Of a stretch of DNA of 64,000 bases, positions 9,947 through 19,354 are shown in pieces. The stretch lies in contig NZ_JAGSOY010000005.1 in the NCBI RefSeq assembly GCF_018837975.1, positions 102,116 to 166,115 of the forward strand, written 5' to 3'. Origin of the DNA: Zooshikella harenae. Its GTDB lineage: Bacteria; Pseudomonadota; Gammaproteobacteria; Pseudomonadales; Zooshikellaceae. Position numbers and translations under genes: made by a program. Numbering within the stretch: the first letter of the stretch is position 1; each line of letters opens with the position of its first letter. The notes below the pieces were generated by a model. The model had not been told where the DNA came from. It did not search any database and saw only the letters and a list, made by a program, of their open reading frames with translations.

Positions 9947-10981
9947 GTGAAAATTTGTTTTCTTATGTATCCTTGGGAGCGTATTTCTCCTGAGACGGAT
10001 ACAACTCTGCGCTTGATACACGAAACAGTTAGTCGTGGTCACACGGTGGCCCTGACAACACCCAATAGTTTAACCATTCGTGATAATACGGCGCATGCGT
10101 TTTGTAATGTATTTAAGAAAACGACAAAACTAACTGCAAATATTCCCAACTTTTATAAAACAGCAGACTTTAAACGGTCTAAATTACCCTTAGCGGGTTT
10201 TGATGCCATTATTATGCGGGCAAATCCACCATTGGATACGGTAGCGTTAAACTTTTTAGATTCTGTTCGTGACGATACATTCATTATGAATGATATTGAT
10301 GGTCTGCGTATTGCTAATAATAAGCTGTATACAGCTTCTTTTAGTGGTGAGGCGCAAAAGTATATTCCTGTTACACATGTATCAAAGAGCCGAGAGTACT
10401 TAGAGCGTGTGTTGATGGAAAATGAAGCAGACCGAATGATTCTTAAACCACTCAATGGTTTTGGTGGCCAGGGTGTTATTGTAATTGAAAAAAGGGCGCG
10501 GCAAAGCTTTCGCTCACTTTTGGATTTTTATATTGGCAGTGGTGATAAAAGCAATTATGTCATTCTGCAAGAGTTTGTAGAGGGTGCTGAAAACGGTGAT
10601 GTGCGTATCCTAATGTTGAATGGTGAGCCTATAGGAGCCATGCGTCGTCGACCTGCAGAAAATGATGTGCGTTCAAATATACATGCGGGTGGTACTGAAA
10701 TTAAACACGTTCTGAGCAAAGAAGAAAAAGCGTTATGTCTGGCAATAGGACCTAAACTGGCGCGTGATGGATTATTCTTTGCCGGGCTTGATGTCATCCA
10801 TGGTAAGTTGATTGAGGTAAATGTATTAAGTCCTGGTGGAATTACACGTATTAATCGCCTTAATAGAACGAAGTTACAGAAGAAGGTAATCGACTTTGTG
10901 GAAAATGTGGTTTCTGCTAAAGAAATGATAGCACAGCGAAAAACTGAGTTTCGCAAGGTAATTGAAGATGCAGAAGCGTAG
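9947..10981 (+). CDS. GshB-like ATP-grasp ligase of the QEGLA operon
   Basis: A 344-residue ATP-grasp enzyme related to prokaryotic glutathione synthetase. It would form an amide bond from a carboxylate and an amine with ATP. The GshB-like N-terminus (MKICFLMYPWERISPETDTT) is followed by the ATP-grasp core, with ILKPLNGFGGQGV as the ATP-binding loop. The block DVRILMLNGEPIGA follows, and IEVNVLSPGGITRIN supplies the metal-binding Glu/Asn pair. The start is a GTG with GGAG nine bases upstream. The gene overlaps the next by 14 bp, so the two products are probably made in step. Databases often call such proteins glutathione synthase, but the fixed partner argues for a different acceptor. Confidence 0.85.
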   Translation: MKICFLMYPWERISPETDTTLRLIHETVSRGHTVALTTPNSLTIRDNTAHAFCNVFKKTTKLTANIPNFYKTADFKRSKLPLAGFDAIIMRANPPLDTVALNFLDSVRDDTFIMNDIDGLRIANNKLYTASFSGEAQKYIPVTHVSKSREYLERVLMENEADRMILKPLNGFGGQGVIVIEKRARQSFRSLLDFYIGSGDKSNYVILQEFVEGAENGDVRILMLNGEPIGAMRRRPAENDVRSNIHAGGTEIKHVLSKEEKALCLAIGPKLARDGLFFAGLDVIHGKLIEVNVLSPGGITRINRLNRTKLQKKVIDFVENVVSAKEMIAQRKTEFRKVIEDAEA

Positions 10982-13031
10982 TGAAGCTGACATTATCAAG
11001 GCGATTAACGCAGGAGAACCCTTTGAGTGCAGTATTGAAGATGGCTCTTTTCTTATTAAAGTAGAGGATTATATCCCCTTTATTTGTACTGCAATTCATA
11101 ACGGTTGTCAGCTACGTTCAGAGCTAGTAAACCGTTGCCTGCTGGATGAGGGGCAGCGTTATTTTGAGGAAGATCCCTATACAGGAGAGTTAATTCGGTC
11201 TTTGCCAATAACATTGGTGGCTTGTGACTCTCGTTATGAATACGACTTAAACCGTCCATTAGCGCAATGTGTCTATAAACGGGCATGGGGATTAAAGGTT
11301 TGGCGTTCGCCATTAACGGATAAGCAGTGGCATCGAAGCACGGAAAAACACCGCCAATTTTATCGCATACTTGATGTATTAGTAGCAGCACTGGAACAAC
11401 GTTTTGGTGCCTGTCTTGTATTTGATATTCACTCTTATAACAAAGGGCGACAACCTGATGATGCTCCAGTATTTAACTTGGGATTGGAGCAAGTGGATAT
11501 GGATCGTTGGATGCCTGTTATAGAGCGTTATCAAAATAGTTTGCAAGCTTTGCAGTTACCTAACGTGAAGACAAGTGTCGAAATTAATCGGGTATTTTAT
11601 GGGCGAGGATATATGATCGCCCATGTAAATAGCCGCTTTGAAAATACCTTGGTTATCCCTACTGAAATCAAAAAGGTATTTATGGATGAAAAAAGTGGTG
11701 AGCTTTACCCATTAGTATTGCAGAGTTTAAGTGAAGGAATGAAGCATACTGTAGTTGATACGGCAGCATTTTTTTCGCGACGTTTTACACAAAAAAAACA
11801 AGCTAAGCGTAAGCATATGCTGGCAAGTTTAGTTGACCCTGCGATTAAGCGAGTTGATCGAGCGCTGCATCAGTTAGCTAAAGGGGTTAGCACTTTACAT
11901 TATGTAAACCCCATTAACATTTCTCATGAAATGAAGCGATTTTTTTCGCATCGAACAAACTATCAACCTGATTTTACCTATCGGCAGCTGGCGATGGATC
12001 CTTACTTGCTAAGAGAAAAATTATATCGCTTACCTGTTGATGAAATTCGAGATGCTGGCATTCAACAACTGTATCGTGAGGTCATTGATACCATTTCTAT
12101 GAAGGTTGATCTGCTAGTAAGCATTGGTAGTGAACGTTTTATTTATAACTCTTTGCGTTACTATGGCGAGCCAGGTAAGCAGGATATTGATAATGCACGC
12201 TTTTTGCTTTATGCCCCTGCAATTGCTGAGCAGGAGGAGAATCTTGCTTATGAGGCTGAGCAGATGCGTGACATTTTGCAGGAAAAGGCTGCTGCTTGGG
12301 GGTTGAACTGTAAAGTTGAAACCAGCTCTCGCTTAGTGGCTGCGGCTATGGTGAGTAATGGGCGTCGTGCTTTACTGGTTCGTAAGGATGCTAGGGTAAC
12401 GGCAACAGAATTACAGGCGTTAGCACATCATGAGTTGGGTGTTCATATGGTGACCACCTTGAATGCCAGTTTACAGCCATTAAAGGTGTTTTCACTGGGG
12501 CTTCCAGATAACACATTAACTCAAGAAGGGTTGGCGATTTTGAGTGAGCATTTATCAGGGAATTTAACTTTAAAACGTCTGAAGATGCTTGCGCTTCGTG
12601 TGCTTGCTGTTGAGCAAATGCTACTTTACCGGGATTTTCGTCATACTTGGCTGTATTTGACTGAAGAGCATCATATGAAGCCTGATGAGGCATTTCGTTT
12701 AACGACCCGTGTTCATCGTGGCGGAGGCTTTACTAAAGATTATTTGTATTTACAAGGTCTTTGTCAGGCTTTGCAACTCCATAAAAAGCAACCTATTCGT
12801 AACTTATTTATTGGTAAAACAGGTTTTCGTTTCTTACCCATTATCAATGAAATGATAGAGCGGGGTATGGCTAAAAAGCCGGAGTGGTTACCTGAGTTTC
12901 TCTCTAGTCCTGTGGAAGCAGGTCCTGTAATGGACTACCTATTGCAGTCCATTCAGCCTTTTGATGTCAACAGGCATCAAGCAACAATGATGATGCCAAA
13001 AGTAACAAGTGAGATCAGACAAGCTATTTAG
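10968..13031 (+). CDS. FGase-like plus QEGLA-motif (DUF1704) metallopeptidase-like protein
   Basis: A 687-residue two-part protein. Residues 1 to about 270 resemble N-formylglutamate amidohydrolase, with EYDLNRP (91-97) and VFDIHSYN (151-158). The rest belongs to the family named 'flavohemoglobin expression-modulating QEGLA motif protein' (DUF1704). It contains HELGVH at 488-493, an HExxxH zinc motif, and QEGLA at 519-523, whose Glu520 could be the third ligand. The eukaryotic DUF1704 proteins MATCAP are zinc tyrosine carboxypeptidases, so peptidase activity here is a fair inference. A TTG six bases upstream is in frame, but the ATG at 10968 has the better-spaced AAGG. The 3' end overlaps convergent zapG by 8 bp. 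Confidence 0.87.
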   Translation: MQKRSEADIIKAINAGEPFECSIEDGSFLIKVEDYIPFICTAIHNGCQLRSELVNRCLLDEGQRYFEEDPYTGELIRSLPITLVACDSRYEYDLNRPLAQCVYKRAWGLKVWRSPLTDKQWHRSTEKHRQFYRILDVLVAALEQRFGACLVFDIHSYNKGRQPDDAPVFNLGLEQVDMDRWMPVIERYQNSLQALQLPNVKTSVEINRVFYGRGYMIAHVNSRFENTLVIPTEIKKVFMDEKSGELYPLVLQSLSEGMKHTVVDTAAFFSRRFTQKKQAKRKHMLASLVDPAIKRVDRALHQLAKGVSTLHYVNPINISHEMKRFFSHRTNYQPDFTYRQLAMDPYLLREKLYRLPVDEIRDAGIQQLYREVIDTISMKVDLLVSIGSERFIYNSLRYYGEPGKQDIDNARFLLYAPAIAEQEENLAYEAEQMRDILQEKAAAWGLNCKVETSSRLVAAAMVSNGRRALLVRKDARVTATELQALAHHELGVHMVTTLNASLQPLKVFSLGLPDNTLTQEGLAILSEHLSGNLTLKRLKMLALRVLAVEQMLLYRDFRHTWLYLTEEHHMKPDEAFRLTTRVHRGGGFTKDYLYLQGLCQALQLHKKQPIRNLFIGKTGFRFLPIINEMIERGMAKKPEWLPEFLSSPVEAGPVMDYLLQSIQPFDVNRHQATMMMPKVTSEIRQAI

Positions 13032-13497
13032 CTGGCTGTGGTTGTATTGGTTGTTGTAAGCCAAACTCCTCTGACAACGTCCCTTTTTCATCGGGTGTTG
13101 ATTTAGGGGCATAGTCTTTGGGAGGCGTTAATAAGGTATCGTCACTCTTTTCACGACTCTCAGGCTCAGGAGATAAAGTTTGGCTGGCTAATAATGTATC
13201 AGTAAGCTGGTGAGATGCTGTTGGATCTTGACTCAGTGTAGCTGCACTATTTGCCATATGTGCTTGTAAGTCTTTATAAGCATCTGTGACACGATTAAAT
13301 AGTTGTGCTGTTTGATTGAAATGCTCATCTAGTTCTTGTTGGTGTTTTTGCATTTGCTTTTCCATGGCGGATAGCTTTGCTTCTAGCTGGCTCCGCTCTC
13401 CGCCGCCAGTTGAGGCTCGATACAGCCAAGCACCAATAATCGAGCCTATGACAAAGCTAATACAGCTGGCAAGCCAAAGATTCTCTGTCAGTTCCAT
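13024..13497 (-). CDS. zapG: ZapG (YhcB, DUF1043) cell-envelope protein
   Basis: A 157-residue membrane-anchored protein of the YhcB family, linked in E. coli to cell division, shape and envelope synthesis. One N-terminal membrane segment (about 6-26) precedes a coiled coil (about 30-80) with LDEHFNQTAQLF, matching the ELVSHFARSAELL-type block of the family. The C-terminal third is low-complexity and Pro/Glu-rich. The frame extends six codons upstream to a GTG, but GGGG eight bases before the ATG at 13497 marks the start. It lies divergently from zapE, as in E. coli. Confidence 0.87.
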   Translation of the reverse strand: MELTENLWLASCISFVIGSIIGAWLYRASTGGGERSQLEAKLSAMEKQMQKHQQELDEHFNQTAQLFNRVTDAYKDLQAHMANSAATLSQDPTASHQLTDTLLASQTLSPEPESREKSDDTLLTPPKDYAPKSTPDEKGTLSEEFGLQQPIQPQPAK

Positions 13498-13791
13498 GTT
13501 GTTTTCCCCTCTCACTTGATACTGAAGTTAAATTTATTCAAGCAAGATTTGTGCAGATTTAGTGTTAATTGTGTTTCAGGTATTATGACATTGTAGTGAC
13601 CAACCCAGGTTTCATCGAGTTTTCACTAAGTTGCCATTTATGGGTTTGGCCATTAAAGTTTCCTATCTTACAGCGACATTAAACACATAAAGGGGGGTAT
13701 ATCGCAAGCCTCCGTAATATTCGCTGACAGTATTTGAGTACAACTGATTGTGCCATTTACTTAGAAGTAGAAAAAACTAAGAGAATTTATC

Positions 13792-14892
13792 ATGAGCCCT
13801 ATCGAGCGTTACCAGCAGGATTTACAACGAGAGGAGTTTTTATATGATGCGGCACAGGAAAATGCAGTAAAACATCTTCAGCGATTATATCTAGCGCTTC
13901 AATCAGCACCTGATAGATCAACTAAGCGTTCATGGCTCTTTTTTCGTTCAAAAAAAGCAGAAGCACCAATTAAAGGCCTCTATTTTTGGGGGGGGGTTGG
14001 CAGAGGTAAGACCTACTTGGTAGACACTTTTTTTGAAAGTTTGAAAACGCCAAAAAAATGGCGTACGCATTTTCACCGTTTTATGATGCGTGTTCATCAA
14101 GAATTAAAAGCTATTCCAGGAGAAAAAAATCCATTGGAGCTAGTGGCTAATAAATTATCCACTGACTTTCGTATTATTTGTCTTGATGAGTTTTTTGTTA
14201 CAGATATAACGGATGCCATGATTCTGGCTGGATTGTTAGAGCAGCTTTTTGCTAAGGGAGTAACACTGGTTGCAACGTCTAATATTGTTCCAGATGATTT
14301 ATATAAAGACGGTTTACAGAGGCAACGATTTTTACCCGCGATTGATCTGCTCAAGACTTATACAGAAATCGTTAATGTCGATAGCGGTGTTGATTATCGA
14401 CTAAGAGTTTTAGAACAAGCAGAGATTTATCACTATCCCTTGGACAATCAAGCCAGTCAGCAGCTAACTGAAAACTTTAAGAGTTTATCTGCGTTAGGCG
14501 AGGGGAATATAGTTGAAGATTCAAGCATAGAAATTCTGGGCAGAGACATTCCCTTTAAGAAGTTGTGTGATGGTATTGCCTGGTTTTCATTCGCTCAGCT
14601 CTGTGATGGGCCGCGTAGTCAAAATGACTATATTGAAATCAGTCGGCAGTTTCATACAGTTTTGCTGGGTGAGATCCCTCAGCTTACCGCAAAAGATGAT
14701 GATTTAGCCCGACGTTTTATTAACTTGATTGATGAGTTTTATGATCGCAATGTGAATGTGATTATGTCAGCAGCAGTGGCGGTTAATGAACTTTATCTAG
14801 GACAGAATCTAAGCTTTCCATTTAAGCGAACAGTCAGCCGCTTACAAGAAATGCAGTCTCATGAATATTTGGCGCGTGCTCATCAACCATAA
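13792..14892 (+). CDS. zapE: ZapE (AFG1-family ATPase)
   Basis: A 366-residue cytoplasmic AAA-type ATPase associated with the FtsZ ring under stress; the family is related to mitochondrial AFG1/LACE1. Walker A GGVGRGKT is at residues 67-74 and Walker B-type IICLDEF at 128-134. A sensor-like LVATSN block (about 160-165) follows. The conserved DGIAWFSFAQLCDGPRS is in the C-terminal part. Position between zapG and rplM-rpsI follows the E. coli order, with the aldo-keto reductase gene inserted. A 294-bp gap in front presumably holds both divergent promoters. Confidence 0.93.
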   Translation: MSPIERYQQDLQREEFLYDAAQENAVKHLQRLYLALQSAPDRSTKRSWLFFRSKKAEAPIKGLYFWGGVGRGKTYLVDTFFESLKTPKKWRTHFHRFMMRVHQELKAIPGEKNPLELVANKLSTDFRIICLDEFFVTDITDAMILAGLLEQLFAKGVTLVATSNIVPDDLYKDGLQRQRFLPAIDLLKTYTEIVNVDSGVDYRLRVLEQAEIYHYPLDNQASQQLTENFKSLSALGEGNIVEDSSIEILGRDIPFKKLCDGIAWFSFAQLCDGPRSQNDYIEISRQFHTVLLGEIPQLTAKDDDLARRFINLIDEFYDRNVNVIMSAAVAVNELYLGQNLSFPFKRTVSRLQEMQSHEYLARAHQP

Positions 14893-14994
14893 ATTTTGCA
14901 AGGGCTCTAACTCTTCTTGCCTTTGGATACCTGATGAGTTGAGCCTATTATTATAAAACGCTTGCTGCCAAGTTGTTTGTCAATTGAGTAAATA

Positions 14995-16038
14995 TTATGG
15001 GGCAGGGTTTGAATATTGTTGGTGGATCCGTTCAATGGCGTTAAGCACTTCATCATTTAGTGTTACATCCCAGCTTGCAATATCAGTTTTTAACTGCTCA
15101 ATAGTTGTTGTACCCATTATGGTACTTGTGGTGAATGGGCGGCTACTGACAAACGCTAGTGCCATTTGCGCTGGATCAAGTCCATATTGCTCGGCTAGTT
15201 GAACGTAGGCCTCAGTGGCTTTTTGAGCATAGGGGTTAGTGTAACGACTAAAGCGGCTAAAGAGTGTTAGACGGGCTCCAGCAGGTTTAGCGCCATACAG
15301 GTACTTTCCAGACAGAACACCAAACGCAAGCGGTGAGTAAGCGAGTAAACCCACATGCTCTCGTTGAGCAAACTCGGCCAGGCCAATTTCATACGTCCTG
15401 TTCAACAAGTTATAAGGATTTTGAATACTGACTAATTTAGGCCAGTCATGCTTATCCGCAAGCTGTAGGTACTGGCTGACGCCCCAAGGTGTTTCATTAG
15501 ATACGCCTATATATCGTACCTTGCCACTTTTCACTAGCTCGTTCAGGGAAGAAAGTGTTTCTTCTATGGAAGCGATATTGGGTTTATCTTCAGCAAACTG
15601 ATAACCCAGTTGACCAAAAAAGTTTGTGCTGCGAGCGGGCCAGTGGATTTGGTAAAGATCAATATAGTCAGTGTTTAAACGTTTTAATGAGCCTTCTACA
15701 GCCCGCATAATATCAGAGCGCTTTAAGGTTGGCCCCGTTTCATTGATATAACTGACCCAGTCGCCTGGACCTGCAGCTTTAGTCGCGATAATGAGATCGT
15801 TTCGGTGTTTGTGAAGGGTTAACCACTTGCCAAGAATTTTCTCAGTGGTTGTGTAGGTATTGGCTTTTGGCGGAACTGGATAGAGTTCTGCTGTATCAAT
15901 AAAATTAACACCAAGGCTGGTCGCGTAGTCAAGCTGTTGAAAAGCTTCAGCTTTATTATTTTGCTCTCCCCAGGTCATGGTGCCTAAACACAGTCGGCTC
16001 ACATTTAGCGAAGTGTTTGCTAATGGTCTATAGTCCAT
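14995..16038 (-). CDS. Tas-like NADP(H)-dependent aldo-keto reductase
   Basis: A 347-residue cytoplasmic TIM-barrel oxidoreductase that reduces aldehydes or ketones with NADPH. The catalytic set is visible: Asp48 in FIDTAELY, Tyr53, Lys87 in IATKAAG, and the His in YQIHWP. The insertion VPPKANTYTTTEKILG after the first strand is typical of the E. coli Tas subgroup. The C-terminal cofactor block TSTIMGTTTIEQLKTDI is also present. The physiological substrate is unknown. It sits on the minus strand between zapE and rplM and belongs to neither operon. Confidence 0.9.
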   Translation of the reverse strand: MDYRPLANTSLNVSRLCLGTMTWGEQNNKAEAFQQLDYATSLGVNFIDTAELYPVPPKANTYTTTEKILGKWLTLHKHRNDLIIATKAAGPGDWVSYINETGPTLKRSDIMRAVEGSLKRLNTDYIDLYQIHWPARSTNFFGQLGYQFAEDKPNIASIEETLSSLNELVKSGKVRYIGVSNETPWGVSQYLQLADKHDWPKLVSIQNPYNLLNRTYEIGLAEFAQREHVGLLAYSPLAFGVLSGKYLYGAKPAGARLTLFSRFSRYTNPYAQKATEAYVQLAEQYGLDPAQMALAFVSSRPFTTSTIMGTTTIEQLKTDIASWDVTLNDEVLNAIERIHQQYSNPAP

Positions 16039-16452
16039 GAGAAAAGTCCTTGCTGTTCATGGGTAAAGGAATGAGTTGTAGCCTGTTAAAGTGCAGTATG
16101 GTGTGTTTTTGGAGGCACATTTGGCGTTACTCAATGATAGGCTTTTTCATAAGGCTGAAACGGTTGAAGGTTTGCAGACTTTGCTTGGATGGAATGTATA
16201 CAGACCCAGTCTACATAGCTTTGCAGGCCATTCTGACCTAATTATATTGTGGAGTTTTGTCAGTTTTCGGTCGTTAAAGTGGCATTCAAGCTGCTTAGGA
16301 CTTTTAAAATTTACCTCGATGCGTATAATTGCGCATTCGTTTCCCAACGTCTAATGCCCCTTAAACGCAAACATCACTTTACATCTCATGCCAAGGTGAT
16401 TGGGGTGTTTGGTTTTGCCGGTAATTATTTCGGTCAATGAGGCAATTGTTTA
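16039..16452. other. Intergenic region with rplM promoter and leader
   Basis: 414 bp between the divergent reductase gene and rplM. Open frames exist here but none has a ribosome site or family resemblance. A TATAAT at 16324-16329 probably serves rplM, leaving a leader of roughly 115 nt. Confidence 0.6.
16324..16452 (+). promoter_or_regulatory. rplM-rpsI -10 element and 5' leader
   Basis: A perfect TATAAT (16324-16329) follows a poor -35. The leader can pair CAAACA (16368-16373) with TGTTTG (16406-16411), and TCAC (16374-16377) with GTGA (16396-16399), an asymmetric stem. In E. coli this operon is reported to be autoregulated by L13 at the leader, so a protein-binding mRNA structure is plausible here. 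Confidence 0.5.
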
Positions 16453-16881
16453 ATGAAAACGTTTAGTGCTAAACCAGAAACAGTTAAGCGCGACTGGTAC
16501 ATTGTAGACGCAGCAGATAAGACCCTTGGTCGTCTTGCTACTGAACTTGCTCGTCGGTTACGTGGCAAGCATAAGCCAGAGTATACTCCTCACGTTGATA
16601 CTGGTGACTACATTGTTGTTATCAATGCGGAAAAAGTCCGGGTAACCGGTAACAAGAGCAAAGATAAAATGTATCACAGCCATACTGGGTTCCCAGGTGG
16701 ATTGCGTAGCATCAACTTTGAAGGCCTGATCAATAAAGCACCTGAGCGTGTTATTGAATCCGCAGTTAAAGGCATGCTGCCTAAGAATACACTTGGTCGT
16801 GCGATGTATCGCAAGCTAAAAGTGTATGCTGGCACTGAGCATCCTCATACTGCGCAACAACCACAGGTTCTGGAAATTTAA
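16453..16881 (+). CDS. rplM: 50S ribosomal protein L13
   Basis: 142 residues, the full length of bacterial L13, an early-assembly protein of the large subunit. Recognisable blocks are [16 protein letters not shown] near the N-terminus, [14 protein letters not shown] in the middle, and [19 protein letters not shown] toward the C-terminus. It is first in the rplM-rpsI operon, 14 bp before rpsI. A long leader precedes it. Confidence 0.99.
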   Translation: MKTFSAKPETVKRDWYIVDAADKTLGRLATELARRLRGKHKPEYTPHVDTGDYIVVINAEKVRVTGNKSKDKMYHSHTGFPGGLRSINFEGLINKAPERVIESAVKGMLPKNTLGRAMYRKLKVYAGTEHPHTAQQPQVLEI

Positions 16882-16895
16882 GATAAGGTCTGGCT

Positions 16896-17288
16896 ATGTC
16901 TGCTACTCAATACTATGGAACAGGTCGTCGTAAGTCTTCGACTGCTCGTGTCTTCCTAAAATCAGGTTCTGGTGCAATTACTGTTAATGGTCGTGAGCTT
17001 GACCAATATTTTGGTCGTGAAACTGCTCGCATGGTCGTTCGTCAGCCTCTTGAGCTGGTCGAATTGACTGACAAGTTTGATATAAAAATCACTGTGACTG
17101 GTGGTGGTGCTGCTGGTCAAGCTGGTGCGATTCGTCATGGTATTACTCGTGCCTTGATGGATTTCGACAATAATCTTCGTCCTTCATTGCGTAAAGCGGG
17201 TTATGTAACTCGTGATGCTCGTGAGGTTGAACGTAAGAAAGTCGGGTTGCGTAAAGCGCGTAAGCGTCCTCAGTACTCTAAGCGTTAA
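16896..17288 (+). CDS. rpsI: 30S ribosomal protein S9
   Basis: 130 residues, standard for S9. The family start [14 protein letters not shown], the central [15 protein letters not shown] and the very basic tail ending KRPQYSKR are all intact. The tail reaches the P site of the ribosome. AAGG precedes the ATG. Co-transcribed with rplM and closed by a strong terminator. Confidence 0.99.
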   Translation: MSATQYYGTGRRKSSTARVFLKSGSGAITVNGRELDQYFGRETARMVVRQPLELVELTDKFDIKITVTGGGAAGQAGAIRHGITRALMDFDNNLRPSLRKAGYVTRDAREVERKKVGLRKARKRPQYSKR

Positions 17289-17326
17289 TTTACGTACTTG
17301 CACTGTTTTGCCCATTGTGGCTATAA

Positions 17327-17355
17327 AATACCCGGCATCGACCGGGTATTTTTTT
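17327..17355 (+). terminator. Terminator of rplM-rpsI
   Basis: Stem AATACCCGG / CCGGGTATT with a 6-nt loop and a run of seven T, 38 bp after the rpsI stop. Confidence 0.93.
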
Positions 17356-17538
17356 GTTTAATCGTTAAGCGTTTCCACTATTTAAGTCTTACAAAATACC
17401 CTTAAGGTTGCTAGGTGAAGGGATTTTCTTTAACATTCGCAAAATTTTAATCATTTTTATAAGTCTGACGCTTTATATCTGTTCTGATTCTTCAGCTGCA
17501 AATTCGACGGGTCATGTCTCTGATGGGGAGAATAATTA

Positions 17539-18132
17539 ATGACGAATGACGGCGTGAATAAAACCCGGCGTCGCTTTCTTGTGGGCGCTACATCAGTAGT
17601 CGGGGCTGTTGGTACAGTGGGAGTCGCCATCCCATTTGTTAAATCCTGGAACCCAAGTGCTAAGGCTAAAGCCGCGGGAGCCCCAGTTAAAGTGAACATC
17701 GCCAAGGTAGAGCCAGGTCAGCAAATTGTTGCTGAATGGCGTGGTAAACCTGTATTTGTTGTCCGGCGTACGGAAGAAATATTAGCCAACATTAAGAAAA
17801 TGGATAAGCGTGTTGTTGATCCCAGCTCAAGTGAGGCACAGCAACCAGCTTACGCAAAAAATGAGTATCGTTCGCGTAAGCCAGAGTTTTTGGTGCTGAT
17901 TGGTTTGTGTACACACTTGGGTTGTTCACCAAAATATCACCCTGAAGTTAAGGCCATGGACTTCGACGAAAAATGGTTGGGTGGTTTTCACTGTCCCTGT
18001 CATGGTTCCAAGTTTGATCTTGCTGGCAGGGTTTTTAAAGGCGTACCTGCACCACTGAACCTAGAGGTACCCCCTTATTCATTCGAGGATGAAAATACCC
18101 TAGTCATCGGGATTGATGAGGAGAACGCTTAA
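17539..18132 (+). CDS. petA: Ubiquinol-cytochrome c reductase iron-sulfur (Rieske) subunit
   Basis: 197 residues. The N-terminus TRRRFLVGAT is a twin-arginine signal-anchor leading into one membrane segment (about 13-33). The Rieske boxes CTHLGC (124-129) and CPCHG (152-156) are complete. Cys124, His126, Cys152 and His155 bind the 2Fe-2S cluster, and Cys129-Cys154 form the disulfide. It moves electrons from ubiquinol to cytochrome c1 on the periplasmic side of the inner membrane. First gene of petABC, one base apart from petB. Confidence 0.97.
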   Translation: MTNDGVNKTRRRFLVGATSVVGAVGTVGVAIPFVKSWNPSAKAKAAGAPVKVNIAKVEPGQQIVAEWRGKPVFVVRRTEEILANIKKMDKRVVDPSSSEAQQPAYAKNEYRSRKPEFLVLIGLCTHLGCSPKYHPEVKAMDFDEKWLGGFHCPCHGSKFDLAGRVFKGVPAPLNLEVPPYSFEDENTLVIGIDEENA

Positions 18133-18133
18133 T

Positions 18134-19354
18134 ATGAGCACAATGCAAAGATTCATGGCCTGGGTCGATGCGCGTTTTCCCGCCACAAAGATGTGGGAAG
18201 AACATTTAAGTAAGTACTACGCGCCGAAAAACTTTAACTTTTGGTATTTTTTTGGCTCTTTGGCCTTGCTCGTACTCGTTAACCAGTTATTGACGGGTAT
18301 TTGGCTGACTATGAGCTATAAGCCCTCTGCTGCAGAGGCATTTGCTTCCGTCGAATATATAATGCGAGATGTTGAGTGGGGATGGTTGATCCGCTATTTA
18401 CACTCAACTGGAGCCTCTGCATTTTTTGTTGTTGTTTATTTACACATGTTTCGTGGTATTTTATACGGATCATACCGTACACCCCGTGAGTTAGTGTGGA
18501 TTTTTGGCATGGCCATTTATTTGCTCTTAATGGCTGAGGCATTTATGGGGTATTTATTACCCTGGGGGCAAATGTCGTATTGGGGGGCTCAGGTAATTAT
18601 CTCCCTGTTTGGAGCCATACCTGTCATTGGGGCTGATCTGCAGCAGTGGATCAGAGGCGATTACTTGATCTCTGATATTACCCTGAACCGCTTCTTTGCA
18701 TTACACGTAATAGCTTTACCTTTAGTACTAGTAGGTCTGGTTGTTCTGCATATTTTAGCGCTTCATGAAGTTGGCTCTAATAACCCTGATGGTATTGAGA
18801 TTAAGAAGAAAAAAGATGCCAATGGTGTACCTTTAGATGGTATTCCTTTTCATCCTTACTACACCGTGAAAGATATTGTCGGTGTTGTTGTTTTCTTATT
18901 TGTTTTTTGTATTGTCGTTTTCTTTTTCCCTGAAATGGGGGGATTTTTCTTAGAAAAACCTAACTTTGAGCAAGCAAATAGTCTGAAAACGCCTGATCAT
19001 ATTGCACCTGTTTGGTATTTTACGCCTTTTTATGCCATTTTACGGGCAATTCCTGATAAACTAATGGGCGTTATCGCTATGGGTGCGGCGATTGCCATTT
19101 TGTTTGTTTTGCCCTGGTTAGATCGCAGTCCAGTAAAATCAATTCGTTATAAAGGTTGGATGAGCAAAGTAGCCATCGTGCTGTTTGCTATTAGCTTTTT
19201 ATGGCTTGGTTATCTGGGTGCTATGCCTGCCACTGATACTCGAACTTTTTGGGCCCAAGTATGTACGGTTATCTACTTTTTATTTTTTCTGTTGATGCCA
19301 TGGTATACGCGGGTTGAGAAGACTAAACCAGTTCCAGATAGGGTGACAGGCTAA
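18134..19354 (+). CDS. petB: Cytochrome b of the bc1 complex
   Basis: A 406-residue polytopic membrane protein holding both b-type hemes. Eight or more hydrophobic segments are visible. The heme histidines lie in HSTGASAFF / YLHMFRG and in LHVIALPL / LHILALHEVGSNNP. The Qo-site motif appears as the PVWY of HIAPVWYF. The frame extends upstream, but GAGGAG at 18118 serves the ATG at 18134. The length shows a full mitochondrial-type cytochrome b rather than a b6 plus subunit IV split. The stop codon overlaps the petC start by one base. Confidence 0.97.
   Translation: MSTMQRFMAWVDARFPATKMWEEHLSKYYAPKNFNFWYFFGSLALLVLVNQLLTGIWLTMSYKPSAAEAFASVEYIMRDVEWGWLIRYLHSTGASAFFVVVYLHMFRGILYGSYRTPRELVWIFGMAIYLLLMAEAFMGYLLPWGQMSYWGAQVIISLFGAIPVIGADLQQWIRGDYLISDITLNRFFALHVIALPLVLVGLVVLHILALHEVGSNNPDGIEIKKKKDANGVPLDGIPFHPYYTVKDIVGVVVFLFVFCIVVFFFPEMGGFFLEKPNFEQANSLKTPDHIAPVWYFTPFYAILRAIPDKLMGVIAMGAAIAILFVLPWLDRSPVKSIRYKGWMSKVAIVLFAISFLWLGYLGAMPATDTRTFWAQVCTVIYFLFFLLMPWYTRVEKTKPVPDRVTG

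Noticed and set aside
9947..10981. Canonical glutathione synthetase gshB
   Set aside because: The similarity is real, but the overlap with a QEGLA protein and the absence of gshA or other gshB neighbours make the standard role unlikely; kept as GshB-like.
16050..16440. Several overlapping short plus-strand frames upstream of rplM
   Set aside because: They lie in the promoter and leader region and read like random translation; no ribosome sites.
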